Shown piece by piece: positions 52,801 through 62,400 of a stretch of 64,000 nucleotides of DNA (position 1 is the stretch's first letter; every line of letters starts with the position of its first letter). The stretch is from Colius striatus (Eukaryota; Chordata; Aves; Coliiformes; Coliidae), in the NCBI RefSeq assembly GCF_028858725.1, contig NC_084775.1, forward strand, positions 16,662,597 to 16,726,596, written 5' to 3'. Made by a program: the position numbers and the translations under genes. The notes under the pieces are model-generated. The model saw only the letters and a list, made by a program, of their open reading frames with translations, ran no database searches and was not told the DNA's origin.

Positions 52801-54391
52801 GGGGCAACTTTTTGACTCTCTTAAGATCTTTCTCAAGAAGCTGCCTTCTCGAGAAAGATCTTGAGCTGCAACTACCCTTTTTCCCCAGTATCCAATGATA
52901 GGATGTGAGGGAGTGGTTCAAAGCTGCATTAAGGTAGGTTCCAACCTGACATTAGGAGAAAAGGTGGGTGACATTTTACTAAGAGGGTGGCCAAACCCTG
53001 GAACAGTCTTCCTAGAGAGGTGGTCGATGCCACCATGTAAGTGTTTAACAGGACATGTCAGGTCGATGCCTGTCAGTGTTTAAGAGGCATTTGGACAAAG
53101 CCCTCAATAACATTATTTAACTTTTGGTCAGCCCTGAATTGGTCATGCAAGTAGACTAGGTGATCATTGTAGGTCCCCCTTCCAACTGAGAATGTTCTGT
53201 TCTATTCTATTCTAAATCTTCTAGGCTATTTTGGTCAAAGGTGTAACTAGAAGACATTGCTTATTAATTCAGTTACTCCTTCTAAACCAGACTTTAACAG
53301 AGGTATTTGCGTGGCATATTTGGCAATTTTATGTGATACAGAACACCTCTGACAAATTCACATAAAATTATTTAGGAAATCAACAAGAATTCTTCATATG
53401 TCAGGAAGTCTGCTTTGGTTCCTGTTGCTATCACAGTAGAAGTGCATTTGGCCTCTCAGCCAGTTACACAAGTTACTGTAAAACAATCTGTGAATAAGAG
53501 ATGATATTTTACCTGGGTGGGTGCATTGATAATGGAAACATTATACCCATACTGGAAGGTCCCTCCAATTCCAACAGCACAAACAGTCAGAAACAAGGTC
53601 CAGCTGGGGAACTAAACAAAATAAGAAAGCAACGGGCATGAAAAGAGATAGGACCTTGAACCTACATGCATATCTAAGAGAAAATCACAATGAGATATAC
53701 CATGTAACTAAGAGTAATAAATCAGTGCGGCAGCAAGTACAGTAGAGAAAATAAAACTAGAGGTGGTGAATATGGGCACAGCACCCTCAGACCTTTCTAT
53801 CAATCAAATACTGCCAACACATTTTGTGTGTCTCACGGGTAGAACCTGGAATCTAGAAGGGACAGAAAACATAAACTAACAAAAAAATTTCCAGAATCAT
53901 TAACACACATCATGTAACTTATGTTTTATTACGACAGCTTCATTATGGCCACCCAGATCAGCATGCTCATTACACTAACATGTTGTGTCACATTGGAGTT
54001 TGGGCACAGACTTCTTAGAGCAGACAACAACCTGATCTGTTCCATAAGCTAGTTAACTCCTGATATTAAAGTAGACACTTTCATCTCATTTCAGAAACAC
54101 GCTACAAACAAAATTCAATTTACATTCAATATAAAAGAACTGGAAAACATGCTTTTACGGTTTCCATTTTATAACAGCTACGCGTCTGAGGAAAACACAT
54201 AACTTTACAAGCCTGATCATCTGATGCATTTTTATTTAAAAGTAAGGATGAAACAAAGAATTTCACATTTGTGTATCACTGTTAAAGCTACAAACTCTGC
54301 AGGATTCACCTTCAGTGCTCAAGGCCGTTGTGCTTACCTTGCTGTGCGTGTTAGACCCTCTCAGCAGGGGCTGGTACTCCATTCTTAGCAT
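43807..54391 (-). CDS. SLC2A11B: SLC2A11B-type GLUT transporter (class II sugar-transporter family), complete
   Basis: Twelve-helix major-facilitator transporter closest to GLUT11. Exons: 54338-54391, 53513-53611, 51663-51823, 51299-51423, 50906-51035, 49503-49651, 47743-47930, 47133-47243, 46918-47019, 45469-45544, 44825-44952, 43807-44025 (1542 nt, 513 residues). Seen: GGTFQYGYN in helix 1, an N-x-T site at 58-60, RLGRK loop (103), PESPRYLL (221), helix 7 QQLSGINA (295-302), VGRR (346), SRPAAY in helix 10, PETK after helix 12 (468). Two in-frame ATGs exist, 54391 (poor context) and 54382 (AAGAATGG, better), so the true length may be 510. A preceding intron is likely (acceptor near 54430). 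In fish, slc2a11b is needed for pteridine-pigmented cells, and in pigeons a nonsense change in SLC2A11B is linked to the white pearl iris; substrate unproven. The reading frame here is intact. The symbol rests on context and remembered homology. Confidence 0.92.
48960..49312 (+). mobile_element. Degenerate avian endogenous retrovirus / LTR fragment
   Basis: The stretch with TGTTCTATGGTATGGAATAG, GTAGTTTGGGTCTGCTTCC, CCTCCCAGCTCCTTCTGTGC and GTGAGAAGCAGAAAAGATC matches, from memory, a dispersed bird ERV-derived element (ERVL-like, LTR or adjoining region). No open gag, pol or env frame is present. The left boundary is uncertain; it lies in SLC2A11B intron 6. Confidence 0.6.
50028..50105 (-). 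mobile_element. Possible CR1 3' end, reverse orientation
   Basis: ATCGTACAATGGTTCAGAAT then AGAAAGGAACTCAGAAAGTCATC resembles the reverse complement of the CR1 end (AATCATAGAATGGTTTGGGT). Heavily diverged. If real it is the only CR1 copy here in sense orientation to its host gene. Confidence 0.45.
50448..50525 (+). mobile_element. Possible CR1 3' region fragment
   Basis: GAGGTTGTGAAGGTCCTCTT through GGATAAAGTCCCTAGCAACTTCATCTGG resembles CR1 sequence around GGTTGTGGAGGCTCCTTCCT and CCTGGACATGTTCCTATGCAACCTGATCTAGG as seen in the copy at 14.46 kb. Diverged and incomplete. Confidence 0.55.
52823..52862. repeat. 12-bp perfect inverted repeat (hairpin)
   Basis: Arms AAGATCTTTCTC (52823-52834) and GAGAAAGATCTT (52851-52862) are perfect reverse complements around a 16-base spacer that itself holds AGAAG and CTTCT. 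Located in SLC2A11B intron 2 just before a CR1 copy. Confidence 0.85.
52905..53217 (+). mobile_element. CR1-type LINE, 3' fragment with TTCTA tail
   Basis: About 0.31 kb: CCAAACCCTGGAACAGTCTT, GGCATTTGGACAAAGCCCTC and TAGACTAGGTGATCATTGTA lead to TTCCAACTGAGAATGTTCTG and a TTCTATTCTATTCTA tail. Related to CR1, but of a different subfamily from the ATTCTATGAT-tailed copies. A short internal duplication (CAGGTCGATGCC / GGTCGATGCCACC) is present at 53022-53073. Lies in SLC2A11B intron 2. Confidence 0.8.
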
Positions 54392-54742
54392 GGGCTCAAT
54401 TTGTTTTCCTTTGCAAAATTTAGTAAACTACACTACAGGAATAAAAGGTGCCAAACAAATGAAATTATTATTGTATTAAAAGACAGATTTTTGCCCTCCA
54501 TCTCCAGCCACTGGGATTCTTCTCAATAGTTCACAGGTCTTTCATGACCGAAACACCCAACTTCAGTAAAGCCTTACATTAACTACAGAAAGGTTTCCCG
54601 TGTTTAATACAACATCATCTGCATTTTCTTCCTTCAGGTCAGAACAGAAAACATACCCGTTAGTCACCCTCTAGCTGCAGCGTTCACCTGCTCAAGAGAA
54701 CGATTACCTTATGCTTCTCTGTCATTCCTCCCGACAGCTCGC

Positions 54743-54829
54743 GCCTGCAGCCTCGCTCGGTGCTTCCCCGCGCCTGCAGCCTCGCTCGGTGCTTCCCCGC
54801 GCCTGCAGCCTCGCTCGGTGCTTCCCCGC
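54743..54829. repeat. 29-bp tandem repeat, three copies
   Basis: Copies at 54743-54771, 54772-54800 and 54801-54829, unit starting GCCTGCAGCCTCGCTCGGTG, identical by eye. It sits near the inferred SLC2A11B first exon and could be copy-number variable. Confidence 0.92.
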
Positions 54830-55120
54830 GGCGCAGGGAGCGAAGAAAAGCCGCGGCTGGTGCTCTCCACGTGACGGGGATTTGGGCGCCGCGCGGGAGG
54901 CCCGGCCCACCGCAGCGCGGCGGCTCTAGCCGCGGGCCGGCCCGAGTAAGCCAGGCCGCAGACAAAGCCGCTCTGTCTGGACGCTCCCTCGGGGCCCGAG
55001 GCGTTGCCCCTGCCGGGAGGGGCACCCTAGCCCCGGCCCCGCGCGTCCGTGTCGCCCCATGGCCGCCGAGGTGCCGGCGCGGCCGCGGCGCTGCGATGAC
55101 TCCGCGGGCCGCCGCCGCCC

Positions 55121-55140
55121 GGGACTACAGCTCCCGCCGC
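55121..55140 (+). promoter_or_regulatory. ZNF143/Staf-type element, copy 1
   Basis: GGGACTACAGCTCCC matches the ACTACAnyTCCC half of the ZNF143 (SBS) promoter consensus. The 3' part (CCnnnATGC) is not kept. It forms a pair with the better copy 40 bp downstream; both are embedded in a duplicated GGGCCGCCGCCCGGGACTACA context. Confidence 0.6.
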
Positions 55141-55160
55141 GCCCCGCGGGCCGCCGCCCG

Positions 55161-55183
55161 GGACTACAACTCCCATAGTGCCC
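55161..55183 (+). promoter_or_regulatory. ZNF143/Staf-type element, copy 2
   Basis: GGACTACAACTCCCATAGTG followed by CCC is a near-full match to the ZNF143 SBS consensus ACTACAATTCCCAGAATGC. Such elements usually lie within about 100 bp upstream of the transcription start, which suggests a CCDC117 start near 55190-55240. Confidence 0.75.
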
Positions 55184-55267
55184 GCGCAGCCTTCGCCAAG
55201 CGCGGCGAAAAGCCTGGAAAGGACCTCGGCTGTGGCCGCGCCGTGCGGCTCCGGGCCCGGCCCGGCG

Positions 55268-55527
55268 GTAAGCGCTCCGCTGCGCGGCCGGGGGAGCGGG
55301 CGGCTGCGGGCCGCGGGGCCGCCGGCGGGGCCGCTGCGCGCTCAGTTGCGCCGGCCGCGGGCGCTGCGCAGCGCGAGGCCCCGGCGGGGCCGCCTCGGGC
55401 CGGGCCGGCGGCAGCGGCAGGAGAGCGGCGTCGGGCCGCCGTCCTGGAGCGTCCCGGAGCACGGTGGACCAGGCGGCTCGGTGCGGCGGCCGAGCGGTGT
55501 GGATGCTCTCTTTCTCCCCGGCTGCAG
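55268..55527 (+). other. CCDC117: Candidate short intron in the CCDC117 5' UTR
   Basis: A strong donor GGCG|GTAAGCG at 55268 and a strong pyrimidine-rich acceptor CTTTCTCCCCGGCTGCAG|GAAATGG at 55527 frame a 260-bp GC-rich segment ending three bases before the CCDC117 start codon. If spliced, the first exon is noncoding. Inferred from splice signals only. Confidence 0.5.
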
Positions 55528-55530
55528 GAA

Positions 55531-58500
55531 ATGGCAGCGCTGGGTAGATCCTGGCAGGGCATCCCTGCGGGTCCTGCCGTGGAGTTCTCTCAGGCTCCAG
55601 CCGCCGCGCCCGACCGCCGCGGCTCTCCAGCACTCGCGCAGGACGACCCGCATCCCGGAGCCGCTGGCCACGACCATCTCCAGCCACCGATGACGGTAAT
55701 GGCAGGGAACGGAAACGATGGTGCTGATGGCGGCGGTTCCTCTGGACCGTATCTGCAAAGCAGCTTCGACGCTGCCTCTCTCGCTGCCCTCGGAAGTTAT
55801 AACGAGGGCTTGCCGGTGTCCCCGGTGGGCTCCTTCACAAGCGCGGCACTCCCACGAGGGCTGCCCCAGCAGCAGAGTCACAGCCAGTAAGTGCCAAGCC
55901 AATTGGTGCCGGGTCAGGGGAGGGAGCTCAGCTGCATCAGCAATGTGAAATAGGTTTTCTTTTCAAGGCAGGTCATGATTTCTTTTCTTATAGTAGTATT
56001 TTGCTTATACAATGTTGGAATTGTATTGCAGCCATCCTACAGCCTTGAAGTTTTTTAGTGGGGAATGAAGGAGCCTTCCAAAAGGAAAGAAACATGGTTC
56101 AGTTTACTAACACCTTGACGTGCTTTTAAGCTCGTGTACTTAAAAAAAAAAAGAAAAAAAACCCACAAATCAAATTTGCCCTTTCTCATGTGTGAGCACA
56201 AAACCCTTTAATTTTTCCATAAAATGTTGTCTGGTCATATTTAAGGCAATGTATTGAGACACATGTTGCTTCTTGAAGCATTACAATTTAGCAAAAATTG
56301 GTCTTGCCCTTTGTGGATAGAATGAATAATGTAAAGGAGGAGAATTTAGCACAAATTTGCTTGGAGAACAGTAATTACAACCTCCTTTGACTTTCTTTGG
56401 AAGAAACTGGTCGTTGAGTGTCGAAAAGTTCTACTCTCTTTACGATTGGTGACACACTGTGACTATTGCTCTTAGCTACAAGTGAAATTTTAAAAGGGAG
56501 GAAAATAACATCTGGAAATCTCACTGTCACTGAAAGATACAGTTAGAAGCCAAATAACCATTTGTTTTTCTCTTGTAGCATCTCTGTTCGCTGTGCAAAG
56601 AAGCATAAACTAGAAGAAGAGGCAGAAGGGTAAATTCAGTTTGGTTTTTGTAGCCTGAAAAATCACAATTTGCTTTTTGTTTTCTGTAAAGATTTGAGCA
56701 GTCTCACCTATAACATACACAGGAGGGGAACTTAGATCGTTGTTTCCCTTTGTAATTCTCCCCCTGAAGTGCACATGAACCCAAATCCATTTTGCTTACC
56801 TGATCAATTGTGTACCACCAACATTTTGTTAAGAGCAATGTGCATATGTTTTCTTTGTGGAGGTTTTGTTTCCAGAGTGTGTCAAATCTGTTGTAATGCA
56901 CGCGACTTATAACATTTTTTCCTGTAGAATGACACATTTTTCTTTTGACAATTGTAAACTTCTTCTGTCTCCTAGTTGTCCTGTGCGGAAGAAGAGACTG
57001 ACTGGAGCCAAAAATTGTCCTTTGAATCTCAACACTGAAGAATGGATTCTCTGTGCAGGTCAGCAGGCAGCTGGGGAGGTAGCAAGTCAGTGTGGTGGCA
57101 GCGGTCCTGAAACTGCCATGTTAGAAATTCCCTGTGAAGAAATGGATCAAACAATGGGGGAACAGCAATGCGAGGTTGCTCGCAGGAAGCTTCAGGAAAT
57201 TGAGGACAGGTAAATGCAGGGATTGAGTAGACTGGCTTTGCTGAGCTTTCCCTATTTTGGTGGGCATTGAGGGGTAAATCTAGTACTTAGCAGTGTTATA
57301 ACACTAGTTTTAAGTTAGAGATGAATCTTCTGTTCAAGTGATTTCTTTTTAGGCTGCCTATGGTCCTATGAGTCTTGGGGCTGATGCTGTGATCCAAAAT
57401 CAAGTGTGCTAGAGCAAGAGATGCTGAATAACTAACCACCTTTTCACAATGATTGTGCAGCATCAGTATACAATAACAGGCTTTTATCCTCAAATTTTAA
57501 CTGATGTTCAGTTCAGCTTTTTTCAACCAGATGCAGGTTGTTCTGTGATTAATAATTGTAAATGCTCAAGACAGATGTGAATTTGGTTCATGCCATTACC
57601 TACACTGACAGAGATATCTCTCTGCACATACGCAATATGTTCATCTTTTAAATACTGGATAGCTTGATACTGGGGTGAAGGGGTGGCTAGGGGCAGTCTA
57701 TTCCAATCATTTAACAAACATGCTGTTCATTCTTGTCTTTGAAAGATTGCTGGGAATGTCACGTGTATGTATCAGTTGATTGCAGTCAAGCTAGTATTCT
57801 GAAATAATGCAAATGACCACTGCAGACAGTTGTTAAAAAGCCAAAAGTTTATATAAAATACAAAACAAGCAGGTTTTTTAGATGGTTATTCCATAGATGG
57901 TGCATGAAAGGAAGCAAGGTACTGTTAGGTTTTTTTGTTTGTTTGTTTGTTTTTCTTGGGTAAAAAGAGTAGTGAAATGTGTCTTTGTTATCTGGATATA
58001 TCTGCATTCCAAATCCTGCTTTGGGCCTCTCAGAGGACTGTTCCCCATCCTTCCCAGCTACTGTGCTAATTTTCTTTAAAGGGTTTACAAAAACAACAGA
58101 GATAGCGCCAGTTTGTTTTAAATGCCATTTTAATCTGATAAGTTGGTGCAATGTTGTTAAAGGTTAAGAACTGTATTTAGTTGCTTTTCATTAATTCTCA
58201 AGATATGGGGAATCGAGCAGGCAAAGCTGCTGCATAACTGAAACTCCCTCTTGTGATGTGACTGAACTGTATAGTTCCCTCTGAAGTGAAATGATTTTCT
58301 CTTAGTGTATATCTGCGTTGTGCACTGCTGGATGATGCAGGGGTAACAAAGCTAGCTCAGGTGCCTGAAGTGGCTTCTATGGTTAACAGTCATTCTAAGG
58401 GTGTATTGGCCGAAGAGAGGCTCATGTTAATATGGTCCCTCTGCTTCTGGTACCCAGCCTAGGTCAGATACCTATACTGTACAATGCAGTGCACGTAGTT

Positions 58501-59495
58501 AAAACTGAAGTTGCAGTGGATGTGCCTACTAACAGTATGCTCAATAGTGTTTATCTCCCTCTTCCCCCTCCGTTCCTAGGATAATTGATGAAGATGAGGA
58601 AGTTCATGCTGATGGAAATGTTAGCAATCTGCCCACTCTTATCCTGTCAGATACCCTTAAAAAAGGGATGAAGAGGGATTTTGGTGAAGTCCTGACAAAG
58701 AAAATAATAGAATCTATGTAAGTTCTGGAGGAAATCATGGTGCTATGTAGCTAACACGGGCAAGTGAGAGACCCAGTCTCATGTTTGTGGCGATATCCTT
58801 AATTACTGCATGGTGCAGCCAGTGTTGTATAACAGACCATTCATCTGGTCAAAAAACAGGAGAAACTATCCTAATGTAATAGAGAAGTGTAATTACAGTG
58901 GTCATTAAGCTGTCTGTTTTGTACTACTCGTTTGCACAGAGTGAAATTGGTTGAATAAACCATGATATCTCGATTTTAATGTATGTGACATTCCGAAAGA
59001 AGGTCCTGAAGTGTGACTGACAGTAGTCACAAGTTTGGTGCAAAAAAAAAAAAAGTAGAGGGTTAGAACTAAAAGTAATGGAACTAGTTAAGGAAAAGAA
59101 GTTTACAGGAAAAAAAAAAAAAAAAAGACGTATGGCTTCTGGAATATAGTTCCAAGATAGCACAGAAGATGAAGATTCTCACTGCTCTTCTGCATTTAAT
59201 AGTTGTGACTGGTGAACTTAACTGAGCCTCGATCCCTTCTAGGAGCCGTCCTTCTATGGAGCTGGTGCTTTGGAAACCTCTTCCTGAATTTCTCACAGAT
59301 AAACTGAAGTCTGTTTCTGTTAAGAACATCAAGCAGCAGAGTACAGACGGGTGTCAAGCTAAGCAGTCAACAGCAAGAGCTGCTTTTGACTCACAGACTG
59401 AAACATTCCCTGAATCACAGCAGACTGTCATGTCTCCAAGTCCGTATGCTAGTTTGGGAATCTCTGGCTGTGCAGAAGAGGAAATGGAGTTGTAG
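55531..59495 (+). CDS. CCDC117: CCDC117 coiled-coil domain containing 117, complete
   Basis: Exons: 55531-55886, 56579-56629, 56976-57209, 58580-58717, 59243-59495 (1032 nt, 343 residues; human 279), every junction GT-AG with phase 2. The start MAALGR matches the human N-terminus. Order: a low-complexity Ala/Gly/Ser/Pro N-terminal half; basic-acidic [25 protein letters not shown]; the conserved core around [20 protein letters not shown] and [12 protein letters not shown]; a C-terminal block with [14 protein letters not shown]; and the closing EEEMEL, as in human. The family is poorly characterised; a link to MMS19 and cytosolic iron-sulfur assembly and regulation by XBP1 has been reported in mammals (from memory). 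The extra length is in the N-terminal disordered part. The frame is also open upstream into the CpG island (ATG at 55096), but that part is probably promoter or intron. Confidence 0.96.
57932..57955. repeat. Short (GTTT)n microsatellite
   Basis: Four to five GTTT units after a T-run in CCDC117 intron 3. Confidence 0.75.
59110..59126. repeat. A-run
   Basis: Seventeen A bases in CCDC117 intron 4, with a second A-run at 59042-59053. No element attached to them was recognised. Confidence 0.8.
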
Positions 59496-62400
59496 ATGAC
59501 AGATTTTGGACTGGAAGTGGTGAGCTTCTATTTTTTGTTGCCGTTTTTTGATTATTTCTTTCTGGTTTGATATGTCAATCTGAAGTTAGTATTTGTTTCT
59601 GGTTTTCCTAATAAGAACATGGGTTGACCAGGTACAACTTAAGGAAACTGAAAAAAACTCCAAGATTTCTGTACTCTGGTCTCTTAGATATTCTTGGTTT
59701 TACTGAGAAGGTAACCCAGAGGCCTTTGGAACAAGGAAGTAGATTTCAATTTTGCTTAATGGTGAAATACTCTCTGAACTGTCCTTGTTAAAGTATAAAA
59801 TCCAAATATTGGATGTAAATGTGGCTTAAGCCACATCTTTCACTTACTGAGCATTTTAAGACATTGGTGCACATACTATGCTTGGTCAGTTAGTTTAATT
59901 TGAATTACAAAAAGGTATGGAAAGGAAGAAATACTTTTGAGTCTAGTAACAGATAAAAAAGGATACCCTATGGAAATATGGGAGTTTTTTGGTTGTTTTT
60001 TTCATCTGTGGCTGGTTTGTACCTGATGTAAACTCAAATGAAGAAATTACACTTTTTACAGTGTGATAGGGAAGGAATGTGATAGCTGAGCATAAGCCTC
60101 TTGCTTTGTAAAGTAAAACCAGCTCCTGAGTTGCAAGATATCTGCTGACTTTAGTCATCTCTGGATACATCAGCTCCTAAATTGTGTTTGTGGGTTTTTG
60201 ACGTCCCTCTCCTCAAATGGTACAAAGTCTGGAGAAAGTGGTTCTCAGTGACTTGATTCACATTTTACATTATGTGGTGACACTTTGTATGCATCAAATT
60301 TAAAGTCAGTTGAAGACAGTGTAACTTTTGATGAAATAAATGTCATCTTTTAATTCTGATAAACATGGTAAGTAAATCAGATAACAGGGAGCTGATTTTC
60401 TGGCATAAGGAGGGTAAAATGCTGATTGTTGTCTGTAACCAAGTCTCAGACTTTGAGACTGTTGGCATTGGTGGTGAAGTAAACAAGATGCTTGTCTTCT
60501 TCCTGAGGGAATCTAAATTTAAAATTTAAGCCAGAGCATGTGCCATTAACATAACATCAAATAGTTTATGCAGATGTATGCCAAAAGAATTTTATGCCCT
60601 GCTGGGGGTGTTAAGAAAAGCAATCCTCAATGAGTTTTTTATTGTATCTTTCTTCGATGTACAACAGTTCCATTACATTTAAAACCCGTAAACAAGGTGG
60701 AGAATCTTCTGTTCCTAAGTCCTTGAGCTTCCTCAGAGATACCTGAATTGAGACTTTCCGTAAGAAATTCTTTTCCTAGCAAGAGGTTCTGTTCAGAGTC
60801 TTACCATCCCAGTCTGGTTTTGACATCTTGTTAACATAAAGGAGCAAGTACACAGTAATGCATCTGTTTGCATGAAAAAATCTACTCTGCCCTTACACAG
60901 CTAATTCATCATCTTTATGATGATATTTTTTACAGTTTAATAGCCCATAGTTGATAGTTTAAAAATTGAGCTTCTTTTTTCAGTCAGCCTTTCCTTTTGG
61001 CTGACAGCAGAAGTTCTGTTCAAAAGAAATCCCTATTCATTAAATCCTGTCTATCTTGCTGCTCTTGTTTGAAGGTTGCGTGAAATTTTGTCTCTTCCTG
61101 GAACATTTCAGAGCTTCACTACAAACATTCTACCATTTGAATAAGTATTACTCTTGAAACTGGTGTATAACTTTACCATTCTGAAACTTTTATTAAATTA
61201 GAGAATGTGTGCAGCTTTATCTTGCTATTATGTCTAATTTCATTTCAGGGTCATGCTATATAACTTGCATGTACTGGTTAAAATTTCTCATGTGTTCCTA
61301 AATTGCTGACTGAGCTTAAAATCTCCAGCCTTTGACGTGTTACATTGCTTGAGTATAAAGCAGAGCAATGCAGCATGGACAAGGCTATAGTCACTGTAGA
61401 TACGAAATGTGGTGCCTCCAAATTATTACCTGTTTTAAAGTTTGCAGGATTATAGTAAAAGTTCAAAATTGGAACTGTTTTAGCTGATAGTTCTGAATCC
61501 TAAATAAACTGAAGAAAGGGTATAAAAATCAAATATTTGATGAAACCATCTCAGCAACACTAAAATTGCAACAGAGGTTGTGGGAGGACAAAATACATCA
61601 AATCTAGATGCAAGTTTGTTCCTCTTAAAAAAACTACAAATTGCCTATCAAATTTGCAGAGGAATAAGTTTTTGTAGGTGTCTTGTAAGCATACTTTTTT
61701 CCTGTTACATTTGCACCAAAAGTTGACTTTCACAGATGTATTTTGTCTTAATTGACATTAATATGGCATCAATCGGTCCCTGGTTTTCTGCTGTCTGAAA
61801 CAATTTCAGTGGTGGAATATTGATGAAGAGCATGAAGTGGGAAATAACTGTGTCAGAAAAATTCACTTTTGTAGATTTTTTTTCTTAATTATTTTCTGCT
61901 CTTGTGATATGAGAGAACAGTGTGGAATCACTTCAGTTGATGGGAGAGAACAGTGGGATAGCACAGGAATCAAATATGCAGGAGTACTGAGCTATAGCAA
62001 TCATTTAGAGAGGGAAGGAGAGAACAGGCTACTAGGCATTTTCAAACTCTTTAAGTTTAATTTGTTTTTGGCTTCCTTAAAAGAGTTCTCTTGATGCTGT
62101 TTACAAGCAGGATGGCAAATGTGATGCAGTATGGTCTCTCTTCTCTTGGGACCAAGTCACCCTTTGTATGTCAGTTTTCAATAAATTTTCTAAAATATTT
62201 TTTAGATGGCTGTGTTTCGTTCCTAATAGAAATGAAAACCCTGAGAGCACAAGCCCAGTCCTTCAACTGGAAGGTAAAATACCCTTGTGGCCTAAGAAAG
62301 TTTATAATTCAACTACATAGTCCCGAAGGGGTGTGACTTGTTTCCTCCAGAGTTTAAAGGGACACGGGGAGGTCATAGTCAACGACAGCAGCGTAGAATA

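Larger units (their letters stand above)
54700..55530. promoter_or_regulatory. Bidirectional CpG-island promoter, SLC2A11B (minus) / CCDC117 (plus)
   Basis: CpG-dense block between the two divergent genes, about 1.1 kb start codon to start codon. It contains a 3 x 29-bp tandem repeat on the SLC2A11B side and two ZNF143-type elements on the CCDC117 side. Two candidate minus-strand donors for an untranslated SLC2A11B first exon are visible: GCATAAG|GTAATC near 54708 and GAGCAG|GTGAAC near 54688. Confidence 0.82.

Noticed and set aside
54684-55902. Open frames on both strands over the SLC2A11B/CCDC117 promoter
   Set aside because: GC-driven, low complexity; part of one frame is the real CCDC117 exon 1, the rest is promoter, 5' UTR or intron.
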